Source: JAOBAU01 sp034667465
Lineage (GTDB): Bacteria > Acidobacteriota > Thermoanaerobaculia > Gp7-AA8
Assembly: GCA_034667465.1 (NCBI GenBank)
Contig: JAXDJV010000008.1
Coordinates: 186,001-250,000, forward strand
Length of the DNA: 64,000 nucleotides
Direction: 5' to 3'
Shown here: piece after piece, positions 8,744-17,437 of the stretch
Position numbering within the stretch: the first letter of the stretch is position 1
Layout of the letters: the number at the start of each line of letters is the position of its first letter
Position numbers and translations under genes: made by a program
The notes under the pieces: generated by a model
The model's input: only the letters and a program-made list of their open reading frames with translations
Told to the model about the DNA's origin: nothing
Databases searched by the model: none

Positions 8744-9367
8744 TTAGCGCTTCTCAATCACGAGTACCGAGCCGTCGGCGACCGTCATTCGCGCCACGAC
8801 TGTTGCGCCGGCCGCTTCGATCTCGCGAACGACGTGCGCTTCGTCATACGTGCACGTCGTTTCGCCGCGCGTGAATCGGATGAAGCGACGAAGCCGCGCA
8901 TGTCCGCGCGTCAGCACGAGATGGATCGCCGCGACGCCGCCCGGCCGCAGCATTCCGGCCAGCCGCCCAAGCAACGGATAGCCGATCGACGTCGGGATGT
9001 ACTGAAAGACGAGCAGCGAACAGATGAAGGTGAATGTGGTGTCGGGCAACGACGCGCTGAAAGTCACATTGTCGAGCCCCGCGTTCGCGGCGTTTTGTCG
9101 CCCGTGCACGAGAATCGCCGGCGCGATGTCGTACGCCACGACTCGCTTCGCGCGTCGCGCCAGCGGAAGCGTCAGCCGCCCGGCGCCGCATCCGAAATCG
9201 AGCACGTCGGTGAGCTCGACCTCGCGCGACAGCACAACCGCGATCTGCGCGAGCAGCGCCGCGATGTCTGCCTCGCCGGTCGCGAAGAACTCTTCTGTCG
9301 CCGGCGCGCCAGTGTTCGTCAGCAGCGCGAAGTACGGTTCCCGCCGCGCAAGCTCTTCCCAGTCCAC
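8744..9367 (-). CDS. class I SAM-dependent methyltransferase
   Basis: The 207-aa protein carries motif I as VLDFGCGAGRLTLPL, an acidic loop at VVAYDIAPAIL, motif IV as FTFICSLLVFQYIP and motif post-I MLRPGGVAAIHL. The substrate is unknown. The start is GTG at 9367. The preceding gene stops 3 bp upstream, so the two form an operon. The gene ends 4 bp from the stop of the convergent DUF4403 gene. Confidence 0.87.
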   Translation of the reverse strand: MDWEELARREPYFALLTNTGAPATEEFFATGEADIAALLAQIAVVLSREVELTDVLDFGCGAGRLTLPLARRAKRVVAYDIAPAILVHGRQNAANAGLDNVTFSASLPDTTFTFICSLLVFQYIPTSIGYPLLGRLAGMLRPGGVAAIHLVLTRGHARLRRFIRFTRGETTCTYDEAHVVREIEAAGATVVARMTVADGSVLVIEKR

Positions 9368-9370
9368 GAA

Positions 9371-9766
9371 CTAATGATGGGGCCACACGGTCAGGACGCC
9401 GCGAGCCGCATCGAACGCGAACCGCCCGCCGATGTAACCGGCGAAATGGTGCGAAGCCGAGCTGACGCTCCCGCTCTCGTCGTTCGACGTCAGATCGTGA
9501 ATGCCCTGAATCGTCAGATTCGGCGAAACCCCGCCGTCCGTCGACGGATACATGATCGTTGCCGTCAGCATCGAAGCCCCGAACGTAATCGAACCGACCG
9601 CGTTCTCCCGCTTCATCGCAATCAACTGCACGGTGCTCCCCGACTCGTCGACCGCGTTCGTTCCGACGTACTGCCAATTCCCTCCGGCGTCGGTGATCTG
9701 CTCATTCATCAGCGGCGGCAACTGCAGCTTGAAAACCAGCGTCGGCACTCGCTTCGAGTCGTTCAT
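9371..9766 (-). CDS. hypothetical protein
   Basis: I do not recognise this 131-aa protein. It starts MNDSKRVPTLVFKLQLPP, is Ser/Thr/Gly-rich with alternating hydrophobic residues and has no signal peptide, which suggests a soluble beta-rich protein. ATG 9766 is preferred to the longer frame from 9814, which runs into the palindromic repeat at 9804–9848. It lies 3 bp upstream of the methyltransferase gene on the same strand. Confidence 0.55.
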   Translation of the reverse strand: MNDSKRVPTLVFKLQLPPLMNEQITDAGGNWQYVGTNAVDESGSTVQLIAMKRENAVGSITFGASMLTATIMYPSTDGGVSPNLTIQGIHDLTSNDESGSVSSASHHFAGYIGGRFAFDAARGVLTVWPHH

Positions 9767-9803
9767 ACCAGGGGAGTGTCCCCCGCGCCCCATCTCCCTA
9801 CCC

Positions 9804-9848
9804 CGTAAAGTCAAATGCAGGGGTCAGACCCCCGACTTTGACTTTACG
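9804..9848. repeat. palindromic repeat with GGGGTCAGACCCC core, copy 2
   Basis: The arms CGTAAAGTCAAA / TTGACTTTACG enclose GGGGTCAGACCCCC. It is the same family as 4290–4330 with the core inverted. It sits between divergent genes, 9 bp before the start at 9858. Confidence 0.8.
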
Positions 9849-9857
9849 CTTGCTGTC

Positions 9858-10295
9858 ATGGCCGACGATCTTCAGCTCGATACAGTCCGCTTCTCGGACA
9901 GCGGAGCCGCTGAGATGGATCAGCATCGACAGGCGATCTTCATCCCGCGCGCGCAAATCACTCGCGTCGAAGTCGGATACGGATCGGGCGCAGAACGTCC
10001 GGCAGTCGTCGTCGTGCTCGGACTCGCGCTCATCGCCGTCGCCGTCGGTTCCGTCGTGCTCATGGCTCTCGCGATCATGCACGGTCACGTTCGCATCCCC
10101 GCCGTGCTCATCACCGGCGTCGCGTTCACGCTCCCCGGCTGGTGGCTCCTCGACCTCGGCTTACGCCGGCGCCTGTTCATCCGCGTCCACACGCACAACG
10201 GCGACGCGCGAAAGCTCGTCTTTCACAAAGTCCGCGACCGCGAATCGGTCGATGTGTTCCTGCAATCGGTGCGGCAGCGCTTCGGCTACTCGTAG
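9858..10295 (+). CDS. small two-helix membrane protein, unknown
   Basis: The 145-aa protein has two predicted membrane segments (about residues 50–72, PAVVVVLGLALIAVAVGSVV, and 80–103, IPAVLITGVAFTLPGWWLLD). They are flanked by a soluble N-terminus and a C-terminal RRRLFIRVHTHNGDARKLVF region. No family is recognised. The frame is open upstream to 9552, but that part is antisense to the 9371–9766 gene and crosses a repeat, so ATG 9858 is chosen. Confidence 0.6.
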   Translation: MADDLQLDTVRFSDSGAAEMDQHRQAIFIPRAQITRVEVGYGSGAERPAVVVVLGLALIAVAVGSVVLMALAIMHGHVRIPAVLITGVAFTLPGWWLLDLGLRRRLFIRVHTHNGDARKLVFHKVRDRESVDVFLQSVRQRFGYS

Positions 10296-10313
10296 ACCGC
10301 ACCTCGGCGCAAC

Positions 10314-10400
10314 GTCATTCTGAGCGCAGCGAAGAATCTCAAAATGCGCCGGCCGCCGCGTCGACAGAGATCCTTCGGCGCGTCCGCGCCTCAGGATGAC
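10314..10400. repeat. paired inverted copies of the dispersed repeat, variant cores
   Basis: The left copy (10314–10340) reads GTCATTCTGAGCGCAGCG then AAGAATCTC. The right copy (10367–10400) is inverted and on the minus strand reads GTCATCCTGAGGCGCGGACG then CGCCGAAGGATCTC, a variant with a longer GC-rich core. The spacing is 26 bp. The pair lies between the convergent genes ending at 10295 and 10418. Confidence 0.85.
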
Positions 10401-10417
10401 GGCGCATCAATCGCGAT

Positions 10418-10873
10418 TCACACGCCGCGCGTCCGCTGCAGAATCACGTACAGATGATGTCCCTCGTGCATGAGGAAGAATTCGATCCAGAGCCGCAGCC
10501 GCATGCGGCCGAACGCCGGATGCACGCCGATCCGATCGAGTTGCTCGGTCGTCAGCGACTCGACGCGCGTCGACAAATCGCGCCGCAGCGATCGAATCCG
10601 CTCCAGCATTGCGTCGAGCGGCATTGCACGCCACGCGGCGAACTCCTCATCATCATCCGCGCGATAGCGCGCGAACTCCGGCGCATCCTCCGCAAGGATT
10701 CGCGAAAGCCGTTCCGCGAATACCTCGTGATAGCGGCCGAGGTGCGCGAGATTGTCGGTCGCCGACCATTTGCCGGCGGCGGCAGACGGCAGTCCGACGA
10801 TCTGGCATCCGTGCAGGATCTCGAACAGCGCGTCGTCGAGTTGCGAAGCGAAGCGCGCTGCGAGCGTGTTCAT
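10418..10873 (-). CDS. DinB family protein
   Basis: The 151-aa protein is a four-helix DinB/YfiT-type metal-binding fold. WSATDNLAHLGRYHEVFAERL supplies the first metal-ligand His and IEFFLMHEGHHLYVIL the C-terminal HxxHH-like ligands. Members are thiol-dependent S-transferases or of unknown role. It overlaps the M3 peptidase stop/start by 4 nt and is therefore the second gene of that operon. Confidence 0.85.
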   Translation of the reverse strand: MNTLAARFASQLDDALFEILHGCQIVGLPSAAAGKWSATDNLAHLGRYHEVFAERLSRILAEDAPEFARYRADDDEEFAAWRAMPLDAMLERIRSLRRDLSTRVESLTTEQLDRIGVHPAFGRMRLRLWIEFFLMHEGHHLYVILQRTRGV

Positions 10874-12780
10874 TCGCCCTGAATCTCCCGGAAGAAAGCC
10901 TCCGAGGAAACGGGACGGCCGAGAAAACGCTCCACGAGCTCGCGCGCCGGCTCCTCACTGCCGCGGCTCAGAATCAGCTCGCGGAAACGGCCGCCGGTCT
11001 CGGCACTCATCAAATCCTTGTCGAACGCCGACAGCAAATCGAGCGCGATCACCTTCGCCCACATGTAACCGTAGTAACCGGCCGCATAACCCGACGCGAT
11101 GTGCTCGAACGTGCCGGGAAACGACGAGCCTTCGACGTGTCCCATCGGCGTCTGCGACTCCATCTCTTTCCACACTTCGAGGGACGGCCCCGGATTCTCG
11201 CCGGCCAGCGCCATGTCGAACGCCGCATACAAATGCTGGCGCCCGTAATCGATCCCGGCGCCGAATTTTCGCGACGCTTTCAATCGCGCCACGAGCGACT
11301 CATCGACGCCCGGACATTCGCTGCAGTGCTCGCGAATCAGCGCCAGCGACTCCATCCGAATCGCCCACTCCTCGTACATCTGCGACGGCGCTTCAACGAA
11401 ATCGCGCTCGACGCTCGTACCGGAATGCTGGTTGTATTCGGTCGACGACAACACGCCGTGCAGCACGTGACCGAATTCGTGCAGCAGCGTCTCCACTTCG
11501 CTGTGCGTCAGTCCGACGCGATTGCAGTTCGTCACCAGCGCGCTGATCGGCTTCCGTCCCGCGCGCCGGCTCACGCCGCGCACCGGCCACGCCGCGGCGT
11601 GTTTGTACTTGTCGTCGCGCGGATAGAGATCGAGATAAATGCCGCCGGTGAACTCCCCGCTCGCGGCATCGAGCACATCGAGATAACGGACCTCTTCGTG
11701 CCACGCCGGCACCGGCGTTTCTTCGAACCGGATTCCATAAAGCCGCTCGCTGATGCCGAGCATCCAGCGAATCGTCGGCCCCGTCGGAAAGTATTTGCGC
11801 AGCTCTTCCTGATCGACCGCGTAACGCTGTTCGCGCAACCGCTCGCGATAGTAAGACGCGTCCCAGCGCTCGATCGGCCCGCCTTTGAATTCCGCGAGCT
11901 GCGCGAGATCGCGCACTTCCGCTTCCGTGACGACGACCTTCACCTCATCGAGAAAACGCTGCACCGTTTCGGGATTTTCGACCATGCGCCGTTTCGTCAC
12001 GTAATGCGCGAAGCTCGGCACACCATAAAGAGTGGCGGTCTCTTTTCGCAGCCGCACGATCTCGTCCATGATCTCGACGTTGCGATCCGTACCGCGATTG
12101 AGATTCGCGACGTAGTAACGCTTGCGCGCTTCGCCGTCGATCGCGTTCATCATGAACGGGACGTAATCGGTGTAGTCGAAGCCGACGATGATGTTTCCCT
12201 CCTCGTCTTTCGGCACGCGCTCCATGTACGACGTCGGCAGGCCGTTGCACTCGTGCGGCGCGAAACGCACACGAGTCTTGTTCTCGCGGATGTTCTTCGC
12301 GAATTCCTGCGCAAGCTCGGCGAGTTTTTCGGAGATCTCGCGGAAGCGCGTCCGTTTTTCGACCGGCAGCGCGACGCCGCTGTCTTCGAATGCTTCGAGG
12401 AGATCTTTCTTCAGCTGGCGCTGCGCGGCGGTCGCCGGATGAACGGCGCTGACGCGCTCGTAAAGCGCTTCGTTCTGAAAGATCTCGGTCATAAAAACGT
12501 GCTCTTCGATGAGCGCCGTATCGGCGGTGTCGCGCACGTCACCATCCGGATGGACGCTGTTCAGCAGCGAGATCGGACCGTATGCATCTTCAAGCGCGAT
12601 GGCCGCGTCGTCCCACGCATCGAGGACATTCTCAGGCGTCGCTTCCGCAACAGGAATTGCGGCGATGGCCGCCATTCGCCTGCGTCCGTCTTCGATGGCG
12701 AGGCGCGCCGTCTCGCGGACATCCGTGGCGTTGAGGACGGGGATGAGAGCGCGTTGCGAGGAATTCGTCAGTACTGTCAT
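10870..12780 (-). CDS. M3 family metallopeptidase (oligopeptidase-like)
   Basis: The 636-aa protein has the zinc motif LLHEFGHVLHG (HExxH) and the downstream helix RDFVEAPSQMYEEWA, whose Glu is the third ligand. The length and the N-terminal helical region (AEKLAELAQEFAKNIRENKTRV) match thimet oligopeptidase / oligopeptidase A enzymes, which cleave short peptides in the cytoplasm. There is no signal peptide. A 784-codon open frame on the opposite strand is only an antisense shadow. Confidence 0.92.
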   Translation of the reverse strand: MTVLTNSSQRALIPVLNATDVRETARLAIEDGRRRMAAIAAIPVAEATPENVLDAWDDAAIALEDAYGPISLLNSVHPDGDVRDTADTALIEEHVFMTEIFQNEALYERVSAVHPATAAQRQLKKDLLEAFEDSGVALPVEKRTRFREISEKLAELAQEFAKNIRENKTRVRFAPHECNGLPTSYMERVPKDEEGNIIVGFDYTDYVPFMMNAIDGEARKRYYVANLNRGTDRNVEIMDEIVRLRKETATLYGVPSFAHYVTKRRMVENPETVQRFLDEVKVVVTEAEVRDLAQLAEFKGGPIERWDASYYRERLREQRYAVDQEELRKYFPTGPTIRWMLGISERLYGIRFEETPVPAWHEEVRYLDVLDAASGEFTGGIYLDLYPRDDKYKHAAAWPVRGVSRRAGRKPISALVTNCNRVGLTHSEVETLLHEFGHVLHGVLSSTEYNQHSGTSVERDFVEAPSQMYEEWAIRMESLALIREHCSECPGVDESLVARLKASRKFGAGIDYGRQHLYAAFDMALAGENPGPSLEVWKEMESQTPMGHVEGSSFPGTFEHIASGYAAGYYGYMWAKVIALDLLSAFDKDLMSAETGGRFRELILSRGSEEPARELVERFLGRPVSSEAFFREIQGE

Positions 12781-12850
12781 AAAAGGGCGCCGGATTGTAA
12801 TTCACCGCGCGGTCGAAACCCTGCCGCAGCAAGATGCGTACAAGCAAATC

Positions 12851-13816
12851 ATGAGAAAACTTCTGCTGCTCCTCGGCATCGCTCTGCTCGCGCTTCCGCT
12901 TTTCGCGCAAAACACCGCCATGCAGCAGGCGCAGGCGGCGTTCGATGCATACCGCTGGGATGAAGCGGCGCGAATCCTCCGGCCGCTGCAGAACTCCGGC
13001 GACGGCGCCGTCCAGGCGCTGCTCGGAAAGATCGCCGAGCAGCAGCACGATCTCGAAAGCGCCGCCTCTCACTTCGAGAAAGCGGTCGAAGCGCAGCCGA
13101 AAAACGCCGAGTATCACTTCCTTCTCGGCGCCGCTTACGGACAGCAGGCGCAGAAAGCGAGCATGTTCAAAATGGCCTCGCTCGCCGGGAAGACGAAGGA
13201 TGAATTCGAGACCGCCATCAAACTGAACCCCAATCATCTCGAAGCGCGATGGGGCGTCATGCAGTACTACATGATGGCTCCCGGCTTCGTCGGTGGCAGC
13301 GAAGATAAAGCGCTGAACGAAGCGAATGAGATCAAAAAGCGCGACAACTACATGGGTCATCGCGCCCGCGCCTGGGTGTTCACGCATCAGAAGAAAACCG
13401 ATCTCGCGCGCAAGGAGTACATCGACGCCGTGCGCGAAGAGCCGAACGCCGCGCGCTCGCACACCGGCCTCGGCTCGTATTACGCGATCAATGACAAGAA
13501 CTACAAAGCCGCCGCCGAGGAGTTCGCGGCCGCACTGCGACTCGATCCCAACTTCATGCCGGCGCAGTTCCGCATCGGACAAAGTGCCGCGCTCAGCGCC
13601 ACGAACTTCGCCGAGGGCGAACAGGCGCTGCGCAAATACCTCACGTACAAGCCGAAAGAAAACGAACCGAACCTCGGCAGCGCCTGGTACTACCTCGGCA
13701 TGCTCTACGAAAAGCAGGGAAAGAAAGCCGAAGCGCGCGGCGCATACCTCGCCGCACAGAAGATTGTCGGGACCGATGACAAATCGGTCGCGGAAGCGCT
13801 GAAGCGAGTGAGCTGA
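12851..13816 (+). CDS. exported TPR-repeat protein
   Basis: The 321-aa protein starts with a signal peptide (MRKLLLLLGIALLALPLFAQ). At least six tetratricopeptide units follow, for example AAFDAYRWDEAARILRPLQN, AASHFEKAVEAQPKNAEYHF, DEFETAIKLNPNHLEARWGV and AAEEFAAALRLDPNFMPAQF. It is probably a periplasmic or lipid-interface scaffold protein; the partner is not evident. The start is ATG 12851, 70 bp from the divergent M3 peptidase start. Confidence 0.8.
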   Translation: MRKLLLLLGIALLALPLFAQNTAMQQAQAAFDAYRWDEAARILRPLQNSGDGAVQALLGKIAEQQHDLESAASHFEKAVEAQPKNAEYHFLLGAAYGQQAQKASMFKMASLAGKTKDEFETAIKLNPNHLEARWGVMQYYMMAPGFVGGSEDKALNEANEIKKRDNYMGHRARAWVFTHQKKTDLARKEYIDAVREEPNAARSHTGLGSYYAINDKNYKAAAEEFAAALRLDPNFMPAQFRIGQSAALSATNFAEGEQALRKYLTYKPKENEPNLGSAWYYLGMLYEKQGKKAEARGAYLAAQKIVGTDDKSVAEALKRVS

Positions 13817-13838
13817 CGCCGGGTGATAATCGCTCGCG

Positions 13839-14720
13839 ATGCCCGAGCTGCCTGACGTCACCGTCTACATCGACGCGCTCGAAAAGCGGATCGTCGGGCA
13901 GCCGCTCCTCAAACTCCGTCTCGCCAGTCCCTTCGTCCTTCGCACCTTTGATCCGCAGCCTTCGGCGCTCGCTGGCAAACAGGTCAACGGAATCCGCCGT
14001 GTCGGCAAGCGGATCGTCCTCGTGCTCGACGACGACTACTTCGTCGTCATCCACCTGATGATCGCCGGCCGCTTTCGGTGGCTGGCGGCGGGAGCGAAAG
14101 TTCCGGGGAAGCTCGGTCTCGCTGCATTCGATTTCCCGAACGGCACGCTCATCCTCACCGAGGCTGGATCGAAACGGCGCGCGTCGATTCACATCATCAA
14201 AGGTGAGGAAGGAGTGAAAGCGCTCGATCCCGGCGGCGCGGAAGTGCTCGAACTCTCGCTCGATGACTTCCGCGCAGCGCTCACTCGCGAACGTCACACA
14301 CTGAAGCGGACGCTCACCGATCCGCACGTCTTCAGCGGCATCGGCAACGCCTACTCCGACGAGATCCTCCATCGCGCGCGGCTCTCGCCCGTCCAGCTGA
14401 CGACGAATCTGTCCGACGACGAGATCGCCCGTTTGTACGACGCGATGCGCGTCACGCTCATCGACTGGATCGAGCGTCTGCGCCGCGAGACCGGCGACAA
14501 GTTCCCCGAAAAGGTCACGGCGTTTCGTCCCGACATGGCCGTGCACGGACGCTTCGGCAAGCCGTGTCCCGACTGTGGCTCGCCGGTGCAGCACATCGTT
14601 TACGCCGAGAACGAGACGAACTATTGCGCGCGCTGCCAGACCGGCGGGCGACTGCTCGCCGATCGCGCGCTGTCGCGGCTGCTGAACGTCGACTGGCCGA
14701 AGTCGATCGACGATCTCTAA
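13839..14720 (+). CDS. Fpg/Nei family DNA glycosylase
   Basis: The N-terminus MPELPDVTVYIDAL supplies the catalytic Pro2 and Glu3. GKRIVLVLDDDYFVVIHLMIAGRFRW contains the conserved lysine strand. The helix-two-turn-helix region is FSGIGNAYSDEILHRA, and a zinc finger closes the protein (CPDCGSPVQ…CARCQTG). The 293-aa length is normal. It removes oxidised bases with AP-lyase activity. The Fpg versus Nei subgroup cannot be settled by eye, so no symbol is given. Confidence 0.92.
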   Translation: MPELPDVTVYIDALEKRIVGQPLLKLRLASPFVLRTFDPQPSALAGKQVNGIRRVGKRIVLVLDDDYFVVIHLMIAGRFRWLAAGAKVPGKLGLAAFDFPNGTLILTEAGSKRRASIHIIKGEEGVKALDPGGAEVLELSLDDFRAALTRERHTLKRTLTDPHVFSGIGNAYSDEILHRARLSPVQLTTNLSDDEIARLYDAMRVTLIDWIERLRRETGDKFPEKVTAFRPDMAVHGRFGKPCPDCGSPVQHIVYAENETNYCARCQTGGRLLADRALSRLLNVDWPKSIDDL

Positions 14721-14755
14721 CCTTTCGCTTCCGGCGGCGTCTTCAGGTCAGCACG

Positions 14756-15361
14756 ATGCCTGGAGCGACCGTTGGAATCCCGACTTTGATGAACCCCGCG
14801 ATCCGCACCGCGCAGCACCGGAGTGACGACGACGTACGCGTCGCGCGCGCCTGTGCCGCCGGCGAAAGCGACGCGTTCGAGGAGATCTACCAGCATCACG
14901 GCGATCGGATGAAATCGATCGCCTACAACCACCTTGGCAACATTTCGGACGCCGAGGATGCAGTGCAGGAGACGTTCCTCAAGATTCATCGCGCGGCGTC
15001 GAGCTACAACGCCGAGGCCGCGTTCACGACGTGGATTTACCGGATTCTGATTAATACCTGCTACGACCTCCTTCGCAAACGCAAACGTCGTGGCGACGAA
15101 TCGCCGATCGACGGAGTCTTCGAGCTCACGCGTGCGGCCGCCAGCGTCGATGACGCCAAACGAATCACGCTCCGCAAACTTCTCAACGACCTCCCCGAGC
15201 AACGCCGCAGCGTCTTCGTGCTGTTCGAGATCGAAGGCCTCAGCCACGCCGAGATCGGCGAGATCCTCGACATCAGCGAAGGCAACTCCAAATGGATTCT
15301 CTTCGCGACGAAAAAACAGCTCCAGGAAAAATGGCGCGACAACTCCCCGGTGATGAAATGA
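14756..15361 (+). CDS. ECF-type RNA polymerase sigma factor
   Basis: The protein is about 201 aa. Region 2 is DAFEEIYQHHGDRMKSIAYN…DAEDAVQETFLKIHRAASSYN…FTTWIYRILINTCYDLLRKRKRR. Region 4 is LNDLPEQRRSVFVLFEIEGLSHAEIGEILDISEGNSKWILFATKKQL. ATG 14756 has AGGTC 9 nt upstream; ATG 14789 is an alternative. The stop overlaps the next start as ATGA, so sigma and putative anti-sigma are coupled. Confidence 0.92.
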   Translation: MPGATVGIPTLMNPAIRTAQHRSDDDVRVARACAAGESDAFEEIYQHHGDRMKSIAYNHLGNISDAEDAVQETFLKIHRAASSYNAEAAFTTWIYRILINTCYDLLRKRKRRGDESPIDGVFELTRAAASVDDAKRITLRKLLNDLPEQRRSVFVLFEIEGLSHAEIGEILDISEGNSKWILFATKKQLQEKWRDNSPVMK

Positions 15362-15978
15362 CGATCGATTGCAAAGACCTCGACAACCTCCTTCTCGAAG
15401 GCGATCCCTTCTCCATGCAGCGAGCGGCGGAGCACGCGGCGCAATGTCCGGCGTGCATGCAAACGCTCACCGACTGGAACGAGATCTCCGGCACCGCGTC
15501 GGATATGAAGACGACGTGGCAGAGCGACATGCTCTGGCCGCGCATTGAACGCTCGATCAAACAGGAGCGGACGCGATCAGCGGCGAACGTCTGGCAGATT
15601 GCGGCAGCGATTCTCATCGTGGTCGGCCTGGGCGCGTTCGCGTGGCTCGCGCATCGCCGCGCGGAGCGCAATGAATTCGATCAGAGCATCCTCCGCGTCG
15701 CGGCCGTCGATGAAGTCGAGCGCGCCGAGAAAGCGCATGTCGTCGCCATCGAACGCCTCGAGCAACTGACCGATCCGAAACTCGAGAACGCCGCGACGCC
15801 GCTGATGGTCAGCTACAAAGAGAAACTGATGATGCTCGACGACGCCATCGCCGAGTGCCAGTCCAACATTCAGTACAACCGACAGAACGCACATCTCCGG
15901 AAGCAGCTCCTCGCGATGTACAGCGAGAAACAGCGGACGCTCCAGGACGTCGTGCGGGAGGGAAACCATGCAAATTAA
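15358..15978 (+). CDS. putative membrane anti-sigma factor
   Basis: The 206-aa protein has an N-terminal HAAQCPACMQTL segment that fits the HxxxCxxC zinc-binding core of anti-sigma domains. One membrane helix (about residues 80–98, IAAAILIVVGLGAFAWLAH) follows, then a coiled-coil-like C-terminal region ending EKQRTLQDVVREGNHAN. Overlap by ATGA with the sigma factor gene supports a cognate pair. Its own autoregulation is inferred from family knowledge. Confidence 0.75.
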   Translation: MTIDCKDLDNLLLEGDPFSMQRAAEHAAQCPACMQTLTDWNEISGTASDMKTTWQSDMLWPRIERSIKQERTRSAANVWQIAAAILIVVGLGAFAWLAHRRAERNEFDQSILRVAAVDEVERAEKAHVVAIERLEQLTDPKLENAATPLMVSYKEKLMMLDDAIAECQSNIQYNRQNAHLRKQLLAMYSEKQRTLQDVVREGNHAN

Positions 15979-17437
15979 GAATGGCGCGATCATCTTCGCG
16001 CTCCTGCTCATCGCCGTTGGCGCATCGGCCGCCGATCGCTTCGAACGCTTCGAGACCCGGTCGCTGACGTTCAAGGGCGGACGCGTGAGCATCGACCACA
16101 GCTTCGGCGACATCACGCTGAAAACGCGCACCGGCTCGCAGCTCAACTTCAAGGCGACCATTCGCTCGTCCGATCCGCAGTTCGGACAGAAGATCGTGAT
16201 CTCTGTCGTCGAATCGGCGAGCGGCATTGCCATTCGGACGATCTATCCCGATTCGAAGCCGAACCACACGTCGATCCGGATCAACGGCGCGTCGTACTCC
16301 TCGTACTCGGTCGACTACGACATCACCATTCCGGAGACGGCGCCGCTCACGCTGCGCAACAAATTCGGGAGTACCGACGTGACCGGTTTGCGTGCGCCGG
16401 GCGAGATTGTGAATGCGCACGGCGGCGTCATGTTCCGCGACGCCCGTGGCGCGCAGCGGATCGAAAACCAGTTCGCCGGGATCGACGTCGCGAACGTCAG
16501 CGGCGACACGACCGTGCAGAACGCGAACGGCTCCGTCGTCGCGAAAGACATTCGCGGAAACCTGCAGGTCACGAACCGCTTCGCGGGAGTCGACGTGCAG
16601 CGCGTCGCGAAGAATCTGATTGTGCGCAACGCGAACGGAGCGGTGAGCGCGCGTGACGTCGACGGTGCCGCGAGCATCACCAGCTCGTTCGCGACGATCG
16701 AAGCGTCGACGATCGACGGCGGGCTGGAAGTGATGAACAACAACGGCAGCGTCGACGTGCATGACATCAAAGGAAAGACGTCGATCCGCAACTCGTTCGC
16801 GCCGGTGAAAGTCTCCGACATCGGCGGCGAGCTGACCGTGACCAGCCAGAACTCGCAGGTCGAAGCGACGAAGATCGGCGGTCCCGCGACGATCACGTCG
16901 TCGTTCGATCAGATCACCGTTCGCGACGTCGGCGGCGTCGCGCGCATCGTCAATGAGAACGGCAACGTAACCGCGACCGATATTCGCGGCGACCTCAATG
17001 TCGACGATCGCTTCGGCCTCGTGCGCGCGGAGCGCATCAATGGAAACGTCGACGTCGACAACACCAACGGCAGCGTCAACATCGACAACGCGCATGGCAA
17101 CGCCAAAGTGCGCACCAGCTTCGCGTCGGTGTTTCTCAAAGGCGTGGCAGGGGCGATCGACGTCCAGAACCAGAACGGCAGCATCTCCGCGTCCGGCCTC
17201 TCGCCGAATTGCCACGCCGTGTCGTTGCGGACGTCGTTTGCAGGCATCAAAGTGTCGCTGCCCGCGAGCCCGAACTACACGATCGATGCACGGACGTCGT
17301 TCGGCCACATCACGACCGAGATCCCGCTGACGACGACGCACGCAACGGATGAAATGCTGTCGGCGAAAATCGGGACGGGAGCCTGCCGAATGGATTTGCA
17401 GACGAGCAACGGCGGGGTGACGATCGGGCGGGACTAG
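15968..17437 (+). CDS. DUF4097-type beta-repeat exported protein
   Basis: The 489-aa protein starts with a signal peptide (ends ASAAD). From about residue 110 to 440 it is built of repeats of about 20 residues that alternate an N-x-NGxV…D motif with a SFAxIxxSxIxG motif, giving a regular right-handed beta-solenoid-like pattern typical of DUF4097. GGAGGGAAACC precedes the ATG, and the start overlaps the anti-sigma gene by 11 nt. It is probably the output gene of this sigma/anti-sigma unit, acting in the periplasm or at the surface; the function is unknown. Confidence 0.8.
   Translation: MQIKNGAIIFALLLIAVGASAADRFERFETRSLTFKGGRVSIDHSFGDITLKTRTGSQLNFKATIRSSDPQFGQKIVISVVESASGIAIRTIYPDSKPNHTSIRINGASYSSYSVDYDITIPETAPLTLRNKFGSTDVTGLRAPGEIVNAHGGVMFRDARGAQRIENQFAGIDVANVSGDTTVQNANGSVVAKDIRGNLQVTNRFAGVDVQRVAKNLIVRNANGAVSARDVDGAASITSSFATIEASTIDGGLEVMNNNGSVDVHDIKGKTSIRNSFAPVKVSDIGGELTVTSQNSQVEATKIGGPATITSSFDQITVRDVGGVARIVNENGNVTATDIRGDLNVDDRFGLVRAERINGNVDVDNTNGSVNIDNAHGNAKVRTSFASVFLKGVAGAIDVQNQNGSISASGLSPNCHAVSLRTSFAGIKVSLPASPNYTIDARTSFGHITTEIPLTTTHATDEMLSAKIGTGACRMDLQTSNGGVTIGRD

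Noticed and set aside
10609..12963. 784-codon open frame on the plus strand
   Set aside because: It lies antisense to the M3 peptidase and DinB genes; its product is Arg/His-rich with no family features. High GC creates long antisense frames.
12632..13861. 409-codon open frame on the minus strand
   Set aside because: Antisense to the TPR gene, whose signal peptide and repeats are convincing.
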